Shown in pieces: positions 28,770-37,648 of a DNA stretch of 64,000 nt. Under the pieces are notes generated by a model that was given only the letters and a program-made list of their open reading frames with translations, was not told the DNA's origin and did no database searches. A program made the position numbers and the translations under genes. This DNA is from an uncultured Clostridia bacterium (GTDB lineage: Bacteria; Bacillota; Clostridia; Oscillospirales; Acutalibacteraceae). Each line of letters begins with the position of its first letter. Positions within the stretch are counted from its first letter, which is position 1. The DNA is taken from assembly GCA_947627345.1 (NCBI GenBank), contig CANQVS010000006.1:1-64000 (forward strand). The letters are read 5' to 3'.

Positions 28770-29337
28770 CAGCGCGATAGAGGCAATTTTGTTTGCAAAC
28801 GGTTCATCGGTTGAACCCTCAAGAATTGCAACAGCGCTTGAAATTTCAGAAAACGAGGCTAAAGAACACCTTGAATCGCTGAAAAATGAATATGAAAATT
28901 CCGACAGGGGAATTACTATTATAAGACTCAAGGACAGCTATCAAATGGTAAGCGTTAAAGAATTTGCTCCCGCCGTGAGAACGGTTATGGATTTAAGAAG
29001 AAATACGCCCCTGTCGCAAGCGGCGTTAGAGGTTTTGGCTGTTATAGCATATAATCAGCCCGTGACAAAATCATTCGTCGAACAGGTGAGGGGAGTTGAC
29101 TGTTCGGGAGTTATCGGTTCTCTTACATCAAAGGATTTAATTGAGGAAAAAGGACGATTAGAACTTCCGGGACGACCGCTTATCTACGGAACTACCGAAA
29201 ATTTTTTGCGCTGCTTTAATATTTCCTCAATCGAGGAGCTTCCGCCTCTGCCTCAGGACGGTGAAAAGTCCGATAAAGAGGAAGAAGATATTCAGATGAC
29301 AGTTGAGGAAATTATAAACGAGGCTGCGAGTGATTAA
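28750..29337 (+). CDS. scpB: Segregation and condensation protein B
   Basis: Second non-SMC subunit of the condensin, two winged-helix domains (AIEAILFANGSSVEPSRI; PLSQAALEVLAVIAYNQPVT). I place the start at TTG 28750, because GGAGGG lies six bases upstream and the product then begins KTEKINSAIEAIL as in the family, giving 195 residues. The frame is open further upstream into scpA, but without homology. It ends in an acidic tail. It is 13 bp before the DUF2953 gene. Confidence 0.93.
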   Translation: MKTEKINSAIEAILFANGSSVEPSRIATALEISENEAKEHLESLKNEYENSDRGITIIRLKDSYQMVSVKEFAPAVRTVMDLRRNTPLSQAALEVLAVIAYNQPVTKSFVEQVRGVDCSGVIGSLTSKDLIEEKGRLELPGRPLIYGTTENFLRCFNISSIEELPPLPQDGEKSDKEEEDIQMTVEEIINEAASD

Positions 29338-29350
29338 AAGGTGAGTTGCT

Positions 29351-29989
29351 GTGCTTGCGCTTTATATAATTACAGGCGTGCTTTTACTGCTGTTTTTGCT
29401 TACACTGTTTAATATTTATATTTACGCCGACTATAATAACGAGTTGTTTTTAAGCTTAAAGGTTGCGTTTATAAATATTAAACTTCTTCCGCAAAAGCCT
29501 AAGAAAAAGGTACAACCTAAAAAGAAAACAAAACCCAAAACTAAAAAGAAAAAACCCGAAAAAAAGGAAAAGCAAAAGTCCTTCGATTTAAAAAAATATG
29601 TGAAACAAAAAGGTATTTCGGGGATACTTAACATTGTAAAGAGTATCGCGAATCTTGTATCGGGTACTTTAAAGGATTTATTTTCTAAAATAACTGTAAC
29701 CGAGTTTATGATAGACATTAAGGTTTCGGGGGACGACGCGGGAGATTCCGCTGTGAAATACGGGCGCGTGTGCGCTGTTTTGTTCCCTGCGTTAAAGCTT
29801 ATAACGGATGTTGTAAGGGTAGACAGATATGAAGTAAATGTAAATCCCGATTTTTCAGATGAGCCTGAAAACCTTGCGAAAGCAAAGGTTACGGCAAAGA
29901 TAAGAATTATTTCAATTTTAAAAATTGTATTCTCAAAAGCTTTCAAGGCTTTGAAATTGTATTTAAAAGCAAGACCAAAAAAGAAATAA
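29351..29989 (+). CDS. DUF2953 membrane-anchored protein
   Basis: 212 residues: one N-terminal membrane segment (about 1-21), a strongly basic low-complexity linker of Lys/Pro/Thr (about 50-80) and a soluble domain of the DUF2953 family (VSGDDAGDSAVKYGRVCAVLFPALK region). This family is usually found next to ytfJ in spore formers, as here (12 bp spacing), which suggests a sporulation or germination role; the biochemical function is unknown. The start is GTG 29351. Confidence 0.82.
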   Translation: MLALYIITGVLLLLFLLTLFNIYIYADYNNELFLSLKVAFINIKLLPQKPKKKVQPKKKTKPKTKKKKPEKKEKQKSFDLKKYVKQKGISGILNIVKSIANLVSGTLKDLFSKITVTEFMIDIKVSGDDAGDSAVKYGRVCAVLFPALKLITDVVRVDRYEVNVNPDFSDEPENLAKAKVTAKIRIISILKIVFSKAFKALKLYLKARPKKK

Positions 29990-30001
29990 GGAGAAATAGC
30001 T

Positions 30002-30433
30002 ATGGACCATCCTATTAACGGTTTAATGGACACAACGATGGATAAAATTAAACAGATGGTAGATGTCAACACTATTATCGGCGACCCGATTACTTCCCCT
30101 GACGGCACTATCATTATTCCCGTGTCAAAGGTGTCATATGGATTTGCTTCCGGCGGTTCTGACTTTCCGACAAAAAAAGATAATAAGGACTGCTTTGGAG
30201 GCGGAAGCGGTGCGGGCGTAACTATTCAGCCTGTTGCGTTTCTGACTGTATATCGCGGAGAAGTAAAGCTTATTCCCGTTGATAAATACGACGGCGCAGC
30301 TGACAGAGTTGTCGGTATGGTTCCCGAACTTGTCGATAAAGTCAGCGCTTTATTCAAAAGGGATAAAAAAGAAAAGCCGATGAATGAGGATATAAATTCC
30401 GAGGCGGCCGAAACGGGCGAGGATATTTTTTAG
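30002..30433 (+). CDS. ytfJ: Spore protein YtfJ (GerW family)
   Basis: 143-residue GerW/YtfJ protein, in Bacillus a forespore-made inner-spore-membrane-associated protein linked to germination. It shows the family core MVDVNTIIGDPITSPDGTII (20 residues), the glycine-rich patch FGGGSGAGVTIQP and a variable acidic end. Context beside DUF2953 supports the call and suggests that the organism can sporulate or descends from spore formers. Confidence 0.92.
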   Translation: MDHPINGLMDTTMDKIKQMVDVNTIIGDPITSPDGTIIIPVSKVSYGFASGGSDFPTKKDNKDCFGGGSGAGVTIQPVAFLTVYRGEVKLIPVDKYDGAADRVVGMVPELVDKVSALFKRDKKEKPMNEDINSEAAETGEDIF

Positions 30434-30447
30434 AATTTTAATAAGTC

Positions 30448-30481
30448 AATAATATAAAAACGAAACCTGTTTCATATTATT
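30448..30481 (+). promoter_or_regulatory. Inverted repeat before the carboxypeptidase gene
   Basis: AATAATAT (30448-30455) and ATATTATT (30474-30481) flank an inner GAAA-CCTG-TTTC. No T-run follows, so it is not a classical terminator. It may be an operator or an mRNA structure upstream of the start at 30495. Confidence 0.35.
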
Positions 30482-30494
30482 AATGGGTGATAAT

Positions 30495-31619
30495 ATGAAA
30501 CGAGTATTTGCTTTTTTAACTGTCATTGTTTTTGTTTTCGGCTGTTTTGCCTTTAATTGCGGGGCGTTGAGCGTTTCTGCAGGCTCTGCTGTGCTTTACT
30601 GTCCTGATAATAACAAGGTTTATTTTTCTAAAAACCAAAATAAACGCTGTAAGCCCGCAAGTACGACAAAAATTATGACGGCGCTTATAACGCTTGAGTA
30701 CGCTGAAAAATCCAACAAACAGGTTAAGTTTACAAAGGATATGATTGCCGAGGGAAGCAGTATGTATTTAAAGCTCGGCGAGGTGGTAACCTTGCGTGAT
30801 TTGGCAGTAGGAATACTTCTTTGTTCGGGGAATGACGCGGCGAACGCGGCGGCAATTACAATAGCGGGAAGCAAGGATAAGTTCGGCAAGCTTATGACTG
30901 AACGCGCAAAGAAAATAGGTATGAAAAATACAAACTTTGTAACTCCGAGCGGTCTTGATGACAAAAATCATTACACAACTGCTTACGATATGGCCCTTCT
31001 TATGGCGGAGGCTATGAAGAACTCGGAATTTCAAAGACTTACTTCGCTCAGGACGGAAACGGTAAGTTTTATTGAGCCTAAAAATAAAATTACTACCTAT
31101 TCTAACCATAACAGACTTCTCTCAACATATGAGTATTGTATCGGAGGTAAAACAGGCTATACAATGGCGGCGGGACGTTGCCTCGTAACGGCGGCAAAAA
31201 AAGACGGCTTAACTCTTATCGCGACAACATTTAACGACCGACGCGATTGGAACGACCATACCTCTATGTATAATTACGGATTTGAAAATTACCGTATGAA
31301 GTCGTTAGACGACAGGGATTTTTTTCTCGATGTTGATACTGTAGGGGGAAAGGAAGATAAAACCTCTGTCGGAGGTGAAGATGTTACCAACGTGGTTGTT
31401 AAGTCGAGCGATTTTAATAAGGTTAAAAGAGTAATAATGCTGGATAATTTCTTATACGCTCCGCTTAAATCAGGGGAGAATGTAGGCAAAATTGTATACA
31501 GCTTAAATGGCAAAAAAATTGCCGAACATAATCTTAGCGTAATAACCGATAACAGTATAGTTAAAGAAAATAAATCTATATGGGATAATATAAAAGGATT
31601 TTTTAATAATGCGTTCTAA
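30495..31619 (+). CDS. D-alanyl-D-alanine carboxypeptidase (S11, DacF-like)
   Basis: Penicillin-binding protein 5-type enzyme that trims the terminal D-Ala of peptidoglycan stems. All three motifs are present in the 374-residue product: STTK (S56-K59), SGN (111-113) and KTG (218-220). There is an N-terminal signal peptide (1-30) and the C-terminal PBP5-C beta domain, but the usual C-terminal amphipathic anchor helix is short. I use ATG 30495 after GGGTGAT. It overlaps rluB by 11 bp. A dacF-like enzyme near sporulation genes is common in Firmicutes. Confidence 0.92.
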   Translation: MKRVFAFLTVIVFVFGCFAFNCGALSVSAGSAVLYCPDNNKVYFSKNQNKRCKPASTTKIMTALITLEYAEKSNKQVKFTKDMIAEGSSMYLKLGEVVTLRDLAVGILLCSGNDAANAAAITIAGSKDKFGKLMTERAKKIGMKNTNFVTPSGLDDKNHYTTAYDMALLMAEAMKNSEFQRLTSLRTETVSFIEPKNKITTYSNHNRLLSTYEYCIGGKTGYTMAAGRCLVTAAKKDGLTLIATTFNDRRDWNDHTSMYNYGFENYRMKSLDDRDFFLDVDTVGGKEDKTSVGGEDVTNVVVKSSDFNKVKRVIMLDNFLYAPLKSGENVGKIVYSLNGKKIAEHNLSVITDNSIVKENKSIWDNIKGFFNNAF

Positions 31620-32358
31620 ATTAGAAAGACTGCAAAAATTTATGGCGGAATGCGGTGTGGCGTCACGCCGTAAATCCGAAACACTAATTGAAAACGGAGC
31701 CGTTAAGATAAACGGCAGAGTTGCGCGTATCGGCGACAAAGTCAATCCCGATACCGATAAGGTTTACGTTCATAATAAACGTATCGTTATAAAGAAAAAA
31801 GGCGGTAAGCGTTACATAATGCTGAACAAGCCGAGGGGTTATGTCACTACTATGAGTGATGAAAGGGGAAGAAAATGCGTTGCTGATTTGGTGAAGGATA
31901 TTCCCGAACGCATTTATCCCGTCGGACGGCTCGATAAGGATTCCGAGGGAATGTTGCTTATGACGAACGACGGCGACTTTGCAAACATTGTAATGCACCC
32001 TAAAAAGCAGATTAATAAGGTGTACCGCGTTACGGTAAAGCCCGATATGCCCGACGACGTTGCAAAAAAAATTATGAAGGGCATTATGATAGACGGAAGA
32101 AAAACCGCTCCCTGCGAGGTCAGAGTTATCAGCAGGGGAGATGAGAGGGCTAATGTTGAAATTGTTTTACGCGAGGGAAGAAACCGAGAAATACGAAAGA
32201 TGTGCGAAAATTTCGATATTGAGGTGTTGCGTCTTAAAAGAATTTCCGTCGGTTCAGTAAAAATGGGTAAGCTTAAAAGAGGAATGTGGAGAGATTTAAC
32301 CGTTGACGAGGTAAAAAAGCTTTCCGCAAATCCTGCTCCTTCTAAGTATCAGATATAG
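31609..32358 (+). CDS. rluB: rRNA pseudouridine synthase RluB/RsuA family
   Basis: Isomerises a uridine of rRNA (23S U2605 for RluB). The 249 residues have an N-terminal S4 domain (RLQKFMAECGVASRRKSE) and the catalytic domain with PVGRLDKDSEG, D109 being the nucleophile, plus the GRNREIRKMCE stretch. It starts inside the carboxypeptidase gene. A terminator lies about 60 bp downstream. Confidence 0.93.
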   Translation: MRSKLERLQKFMAECGVASRRKSETLIENGAVKINGRVARIGDKVNPDTDKVYVHNKRIVIKKKGGKRYIMLNKPRGYVTTMSDERGRKCVADLVKDIPERIYPVGRLDKDSEGMLLMTNDGDFANIVMHPKKQINKVYRVTVKPDMPDDVAKKIMKGIMIDGRKTAPCEVRVISRGDERANVEIVLREGRNREIRKMCENFDIEVLRLKRISVGSVKMGKLKRGMWRDLTVDEVKKLSANPAPSKYQI

Positions 32359-32419
32359 TTTTTTGCCTTAGTTTTATAATTTTTTACAAATAAAAGGCTA
32401 TAATAATAAAATTAATATT

Positions 32420-32454
32420 AAAAGTGTGCAAATTTGGATTTTGCACACTTTTTT
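32420..32454 (+). terminator. Terminator after rluB
   Basis: Stem AAGTGTGCAAA (32422-32432) with TTTGCACACTT (32440-32450) and a T run to 32454. The gap 32359-32696 contains this and then about 240 bp of very AT-rich leader to the next gene. TTGCAA-16-TATAAA near 32577-32604 is a weak promoter candidate there. Confidence 0.88.
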
Positions 32455-32696
32455 CTTGCGATTTTATTTTGTTTGTAATATAATTGTATTGATATGCAAA
32501 ATGTGGATTTCTTTCTTTATTTTTGTGAAAATATTTAGTGATATATGTAAATCGAAACGTTATAAGTTTTTCATAATTGCAAGTTATATTTTGCAAAGTA
32601 TAAAAAGTATAAAATAAATATTGTTTTAATAATTGATTATATATTTTAATGTTTCATTATAAGGGACATTTGGTAATAATGAAATGGAGGATTAAT

Positions 32697-34004
32697 ATGA
32701 GTATTGAGAATATAACTCAGGCTAAAACTGCTATCGAGAGGACTTCTGCCTGCAAAACTCTTACAGCTTTTTTTGACGGCGGAGAGTTTACAAGTGTAGA
32801 CACTCTTGCAAAATCCAAGGATACTTATGCCGAAGTTGTCGCAGGATACGGCGAGGTTAACGGAAAGTCAGTTTTTGCTTTTGCTCAAAACGGAGATTTT
32901 TGCAGTGGGGCTATGAGTAAGGCTCAAGCGGCGAAAATCAAGAAAATTTATGATTTAGCTCTTAAAACAGGCTCAATCGTAGTAGGCTTTTATAACAGCA
33001 AGGGCGGTCGTCTTGATGAGGGAAACGCTCTTTTGGCAGGCTACGGCGAGGTGCTTAACAGCGCTTCAAAACTTTCGGGCGTAGTTCCGCAGATTTCCGT
33101 TGTACTCGGAGATTGTATCGGTACAGGCGCTTTAAACGCCGTAAGCGCTGATTTTGTTATTGCTGAAAAGGACGCAAGGCTTTCACTTGATACAACGGGA
33201 AAGAACTCCGATATTGAATATAACGCGGAGAACGGTATTGTTTCCGTTGTTGCAAAAACAGAAGACGACGCGATTGAAAAGGCGAGAGAGCTTATAAATT
33301 ATCTTCCTGAAAATAATATTACCGAAACCTATACTTTTGAAGAAACAGCCCCCGAAAGTGACGGCTGTGTTGTTCACAAAACTGCCGACGCAGGTTCTAT
33401 CTACAAGCTTTCGGTTTCATACGGAAAGTACGCGAGAACAGTTTTCGCGAGAATTAACGGCGAGCCTGTAGGAATTGTGAATACTCTCGGTAAAAAACTG
33501 ACGTCTGACGACGCAAATAAAATCGCTAAGTTCGTAAGATTTTGCGACGCTTTTTCAATTAAGTTGATTACATTTGTAAACTCGGACGGATTTGAGGATA
33601 TTAAATCGGCGGTAAAGGTAAGCTCCGCATATGCGGAAGCTACCACAGTCAAAATTTCTGTTGTAACGGGTACTGCCGTAGGCGCGTTGTATATAGCGCT
33701 TGCGGGAGAGGGCGCTAACGCCGACGTCGTTTACGCGCTTCCCGAGGCTGTGATAAGTCCTGTTAATCCCGAGGCAGTAGCGCTGATAACGGCTCCCGAA
33801 AAGCTTAACGTGCCTGTTTCACAGCAGGCGGACGTTGTAAAACAGTTTGCTTCTGAAAACCTAAGCGCTGAAAAAGCGGCAGAAAACGGCTATGTTGATG
33901 ATGTTTTGACTTTGGATGAGCTTAGAGGCGCGATTGTAAACGCGGTTTATATGCTTTCGGGCAAGAGAGTTGAAACTCTTTCCAAAAAGCACAGCACAAT
34001 TTAA
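32697..34004 (+). CDS. Divergent carboxyltransferase subunit (MmdA/12S-like)
   Basis: 435-residue member of the acyl-CoA carboxyltransferase family (two crotonase folds), shorter than usual MmdA/PccB (about 510). Family landmarks are recognisable but altered: the usual SGGARIQEG is replaced by [20 protein letters not shown] by [11 protein letters not shown], and the second-half YGGAYI-type motif by [15 protein letters not shown] and PQISVVLGD remain. These changes touch the glycines that form the oxyanion holes, so CoA-ester substrate or activity may differ. It is followed by a biotin carrier (35 bp) and a 5S-like subunit. No membrane decarboxylase subunit is nearby. ATG 32697 follows ATGGAGG. 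Confidence 0.8.
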   Translation: MSIENITQAKTAIERTSACKTLTAFFDGGEFTSVDTLAKSKDTYAEVVAGYGEVNGKSVFAFAQNGDFCSGAMSKAQAAKIKKIYDLALKTGSIVVGFYNSKGGRLDEGNALLAGYGEVLNSASKLSGVVPQISVVLGDCIGTGALNAVSADFVIAEKDARLSLDTTGKNSDIEYNAENGIVSVVAKTEDDAIEKARELINYLPENNITETYTFEETAPESDGCVVHKTADAGSIYKLSVSYGKYARTVFARINGEPVGIVNTLGKKLTSDDANKIAKFVRFCDAFSIKLITFVNSDGFEDIKSAVKVSSAYAEATTVKISVVTGTAVGALYIALAGEGANADVVYALPEAVISPVNPEAVALITAPEKLNVPVSQQADVVKQFASENLSAEKAAENGYVDDVLTLDELRGAIVNAVYMLSGKRVETLSKKHSTI

Positions 34005-34039
34005 CTTTACAAAAATCTTTAAAAGAAGGGGTAAATAAA

Positions 34040-34408
34040 ATGAAAAATTTACGCATTACCGTAAACGGTACTTCATATGACGTACAGGTTGAGGAGCTTG
34101 GAACTTCATCTGCACCTGTTGCTCCGGCAGCTCCCGCTCCTGCTCCTGCAAAGACAGAAACACCCGCGCCCGCAGTTTCCTCCGCAAGCGCAGGAAATAT
34201 TTCAATTACCGCGCCTATGCCGGGTACGGTTGTAAGAGTTGAGGTTAAAGAGGGCGACGCAGTAAAGGCAGGACAGGACCTCGTATTTATTGAGGCTATG
34301 AAAATGGAAACTCCTGTTAAGGCTGCGCAGGACGGAACAATTGCTTCCGTTGAGGTAAACTCGGGAGAAAGCGTTGAAACCGGTAAGGTGCTCCTTACAA
34401 TGAACTAA
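34040..34408 (+). CDS. Biotin carboxyl carrier protein
   Basis: 122-residue carrier with an N-terminal segment (1-23), an Ala/Pro-rich flexible linker (about 24-50) and a C-terminal biotinyl domain. The biotinylated lysine is K88 in EAMKMETP. It shuttles carboxylate between the 12S-like and 5S-like partners encoded on either side. It matches the gamma/1.3S carriers of decarboxylases and transcarboxylase better than AccB. Confidence 0.93.
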   Translation: MKNLRITVNGTSYDVQVEELGTSSAPVAPAAPAPAPAKTETPAPAVSSASAGNISITAPMPGTVVRVEVKEGDAVKAGQDLVFIEAMKMETPVKAAQDGTIASVEVNSGESVETGKVLLTMN

Positions 34409-34419
34409 TGAGGTAAATT

Positions 34420-35820
34420 ATGGCAAAAAAGATTTTAATTACGGAAACTGCTCTTCGTGACGCCCACCAGTCTTTAATCGCTACAAGAATGAAAACCGAG
34501 GAAATGCTGCCCGTACTTCCGCTTCTTGATAAAATCGGTTATTATTCTTTAGAGTGCTGGGGCGGAGCTACGTTTGACAGTTGTCTTAGATTTTTAAACG
34601 AGGACCCATGGGAAAGACTGCGCACTATCCGCAGTAATTGCCCGAATACAAAGCTTCAAATGCTTTTCAGAGGTCAGAATATGCTCGGCTACCGTCATTA
34701 TGCCGATGATGTTCTCGAATATTTCGTGCAGAAAAGCGTTGCAAACGGAATTGATATTATCCGTATATTCGACGCTCTTAACGACATAAAAAATCTTCAG
34801 AGTGCTATTAAGGCGGCTAAAAAAGAGGGCGCGCACGCGCAGGTTGCTATAAGCTACACAACGGGTCCTGTATTTACCGAGGATTATTATATTGATTACG
34901 CTAAGCGCATAGCTGACGCGGGCGCTGATTCCATCTGTATTAAGGATATGGCGGCTCTTTTAACCCCGTATAAGACATACGACCTTGTTAAGGCGATTAA
35001 ATCAGAGGTTGACCTCCCTGTTTCGCTTCATACTCACTACACCTCAGGGCTTGGCTCAATGTGTCTTTTAAAGGGAATTGAGGCAGGCGCGGATATTATA
35101 GACACCGCTATTTCTCCGCTTTCGCAGGGTACTTCACATTCTCCGACGGAGTCTATGGTTGCGGCTTTACAGGGTACGGAGTATGATACAGGTTTAGACC
35201 TTGAGGCGTTTACGGAAATTCGCTCTTACTTTATGGATTTGCGTAAAAAGTATATTGATACGGGACTTCTTGATACAAAAATTCTCACAGCCGATACAAA
35301 GGCTCTGTTATATCAGGTTCCAGGCGGAATGCTTTCAAATCTGATTTCACAGCTGAAACAGGCGGGCAAGGAAGACCAACTCGACGAATGTCTGAAAGAG
35401 GTTCCGAGAGTGCGTAAGGACGCGGGTTATCCTCCGCTTGTTACCCCAACCTCGCAGATTGTCGGAACGCAGGCTGTATTTAATGTTATCACAGGCGAGC
35501 GTTATAAAATGGTTACCAAGGAATTTAAGGGTATTATCGAGGGTAAATACGGTACAACCCCGATGCCGATTGACCCGGAATTTGCTAAGAAAATTATCGG
35601 CGACGAAAAGCCGATTACCTGCCGTCCCGCAGATTTACTTGAGCCGGAGCTTGATAAGCTCCGCGCTGAAATCGAGCAGTATATTGAGCAGGACGAGGAC
35701 GTTCTTTCTTACGCGCAGTTCCCCGAGGTCGCGACTAAATTCTTTGAAAAACGCCGTGAAGAGAAAGCGGGAATTAATTCTGATTTAGGAGATAAATCTA
35801 ATAAGGTTTATCCTGTTTGA
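34420..35820 (+). CDS. Pyruvate/oxaloacetate carboxyltransferase (OadA/5S-like)
   Basis: DRE-TIM enzyme that moves carboxylate between oxaloacetate/pyruvate and carboxybiotin. The 466 residues carry the metal site (ALRDAHQS with D14; HTHYTSG with H204 and H206) and the carbamylated lysine K175 in CIKDMAALL. The C-terminal biotin domain of full-length OadA is absent, and biotin is supplied by the separate carrier. This split matches the 5S subunit of transcarboxylase and some OadA proteins. It ends the three-gene set; a terminator follows. Confidence 0.9.
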   Translation: MAKKILITETALRDAHQSLIATRMKTEEMLPVLPLLDKIGYYSLECWGGATFDSCLRFLNEDPWERLRTIRSNCPNTKLQMLFRGQNMLGYRHYADDVLEYFVQKSVANGIDIIRIFDALNDIKNLQSAIKAAKKEGAHAQVAISYTTGPVFTEDYYIDYAKRIADAGADSICIKDMAALLTPYKTYDLVKAIKSEVDLPVSLHTHYTSGLGSMCLLKGIEAGADIIDTAISPLSQGTSHSPTESMVAALQGTEYDTGLDLEAFTEIRSYFMDLRKKYIDTGLLDTKILTADTKALLYQVPGGMLSNLISQLKQAGKEDQLDECLKEVPRVRKDAGYPPLVTPTSQIVGTQAVFNVITGERYKMVTKEFKGIIEGKYGTTPMPIDPEFAKKIIGDEKPITCRPADLLEPELDKLRAEIEQYIEQDEDVLSYAQFPEVATKFFEKRREEKAGINSDLGDKSNKVYPV

Positions 35821-35830
35821 TTAAAAATTT

Positions 35831-35859
35831 CGGTCGGGTATTAAACCCGACCGTTGTTT
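35831..35859 (+). terminator. Terminator after the carboxyltransferase trio
   Basis: Stem CGGTCGGGT (35831-35839) with ACCCGACCG (35845-35853) and TTGTTT. Nearly the same stem terminates ackA at 38879. Confidence 0.75.
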
Positions 35860-35930
35860 ATTATATATGAAATTGCGATTAGTATATAATAAAAATACCC
35901 CCAAATGGGATTGCGCTTTTAGAGCAGATT

Positions 35931-36353
35931 TTATTTCTTTTTTAGAAAATTCTTTACTTTTTCTGAAATTTCCGTGAGTTCTTCCTTAGATAAATCGGGA
36001 AGATTTTCAAGCTTTTCAAAAAATGTAGAAATTGTTTCGTCCTCTTTTGCTCTTAGAAACTCGGTATAGTAGCTGACTATTACACCGGGTACCATTGCTA
36101 CGACAAGTATACCGAAAAAAGCAATCAAAATTGTTATGATTCTTCCCAAATGAGTTACGGCGACATAGTCCCCGAAACCTATTGTTGTAGAAGATGCAAA
36201 GCAAAACCAAAATCCATCCCCTATACTGTTGATGTTCGGCTCAACAATCATTATCAATACCGCAGAAATGCAGAGAGCAATTATGTAGGCTATGAAAATT
36301 TTTATAGCGCCCGTCCTTTTTAAAATTCTGTATATTCTTTTAAGTCCTTTCAT
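35931..36353 (-). CDS. Two-TM potassium channel
   Basis: 140-residue ion channel subunit of the KcsA-like Ion_trans_2 family: TM1 (about 17-36), pore helix and filter TTIGFGD (about 56-62), TM2 (about 72-95) and a short acidic cytoplasmic tail with a possible coiled coil. There is no RCK domain, so gating is presumably by voltage, pH or partner. TIGFGD instead of TVGYGD is a known variant. ATG 36353 overlaps the tmcAL stop by four bases (ATGA), after a GGGAGGC site. The frame is open a little upstream but lies inside tmcAL. Confidence 0.9.
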   Translation of the reverse strand: MKGLKRIYRILKRTGAIKIFIAYIIALCISAVLIMIVEPNINSIGDGFWFCFASSTTIGFGDYVAVTHLGRIITILIAFFGILVVAMVPGVIVSYYTEFLRAKEDETISTFFEKLENLPDLSKEELTEISEKVKNFLKKK

Positions 36354-37528
36354 AATGCCTCCCGTATTTTTAAAATTTCGTTTGTAAAATCCGCTCCGCA
36401 TTTTGTTATGCTGTCGGTTGCGAGCGAATAAATATCGCTTGCGAGCAAATCTGTATCAAAAATTTTTTTAGCGTTTCCGCTTAAATTTTTATATCCGTTC
36501 GCAACATTTGTAATCAGCGGAAGTTTACCGCTTTTTTTTATTTCTCCCAAAAGCTTTTCTCCCTTTTCATTAAAGGCGAGAACGCGTAAATAGGGTACGT
36601 TTTGTTTTGACATTCCGGATTTGATATTTAACAATGCGTTTATTAAAATTCGTCTTATCCGAGCGCGTGTGTAACGTTTTGTTTTTATAGAGGCAATTAT
36701 TTCTTCGAGGGAGTTAAACTCGCGGACAGAATTGAAAATTCTGTTTTCAAGTCCCTCGCTGACGTCCGAAAGATTTGAAAAATCATCAGCCGTCATTGTT
36801 CTAAGCTTGTAAATTATTATTTTTTCAAGCTTATTAATATCGGCAGGCGGACATCTGTAGTCAGAGTTTTGTTTTGGAATAAAACGCTCCGCCTTTTCTC
36901 CGCTTAATATCAGCTTTCTGATATACCCTGCGCACGCTATATTCTGTTTGCAATCGTTTGAGTCGTGTTCACTGCCTGTCCGCTTAATTATATACGGCTT
37001 GATATTTGTGCCTCTTAAGGCTCTTATGTACTCAATCGCGAGTATGTTATTCGGCTTTGTAACAACATTCGCGAGATTTTTTGAGTAATGCTTTTCAAGA
37101 GCTTTTTCAACCGCCTGCGGATAGTAGCCTCCGTTTTGCATAAAAAGCCTTACTTCATTATTGAAATCTTTTTCGTCAAGCTTTTTCGATACCTCGATTA
37201 ATAGCTCTCGGTCGTCCTCTTCAACTGAAAAGCAAAGCTCGTCCGTACAGCCTAAACTGTCAGCTATTTGAACGCCCGCTCTCGCAAAGCTACCCGCGGA
37301 CGAGCAGGCGTAAACAGTCGGAAGTTCAATAACAAGGTCAATGCCGTTTTCCACAGCGGTTTTCGCCCTTTTGAATTTGTCAAATACGGCAATATCACCG
37401 CGTTGTGTGAAATTTCCGCTCATAATCGCGGTTACGGGATTTTTACTATGCTCTTTAATTTTTTCAATCTGATATTTGTGTCCGTTGTGAAACGGATTGT
37501 ATTCGCAGATAACAGCGTTGGTTTTCAT
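36350..37528 (-). CDS. tmcAL: tRNA(Met) cytidine acetate ligase TmcAL
   Basis: Forms N4-acetylcytidine at the wobble position of elongator tRNA-Met from acetate and ATP. The 392-residue protein begins MKTNAVICEYNPFHNGHKYQ, the HIGH-like nucleotidyltransferase motif of this family, and contains AIMSGNFTQRGDIAVFDKF. ATG 37528 follows AAGGTG; a second ATG at 37537 lacks a site. It is divergent from ackA, whose product also handles acetate, which may be coincidence. Confidence 0.93.
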   Translation of the reverse strand: MKTNAVICEYNPFHNGHKYQIEKIKEHSKNPVTAIMSGNFTQRGDIAVFDKFKRAKTAVENGIDLVIELPTVYACSSAGSFARAGVQIADSLGCTDELCFSVEEDDRELLIEVSKKLDEKDFNNEVRLFMQNGGYYPQAVEKALEKHYSKNLANVVTKPNNILAIEYIRALRGTNIKPYIIKRTGSEHDSNDCKQNIACAGYIRKLILSGEKAERFIPKQNSDYRCPPADINKLEKIIIYKLRTMTADDFSNLSDVSEGLENRIFNSVREFNSLEEIIASIKTKRYTRARIRRILINALLNIKSGMSKQNVPYLRVLAFNEKGEKLLGEIKKSGKLPLITNVANGYKNLSGNAKKIFDTDLLASDIYSLATDSITKCGADFTNEILKIREAL

Positions 37529-37571
37529 AAACAGCACCTTAATAAAATATAAGCGTTATTTCTTAAAAAAC

Positions 37572-37600
37572 TTGCAAAATAAGTTAATATAGTTTATTAT
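37572..37600 (+). promoter_or_regulatory. Promoter of ackA
   Basis: TTGCAA (37572-37577), 17-bp spacer, TATTAT (37595-37600), 48 bp before the ackA start. Confidence 0.65.
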
Positions 37601-37648
37601 ATTATAGTATTATTTTAAAAACTATTCAATATAAAGGGGAAGAAAATA

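Noticed and set aside
28233-28931. 232-residue minus-strand ORF over scpA and scpB
   Set aside because: Shadow of two genes with clear family matches.
29431-30114. 227-residue minus-strand ORF over the DUF2953 gene
   Set aside because: The Phe/Leu-rich content comes from the reverse of the Lys-rich linker; it is not a membrane protein gene.
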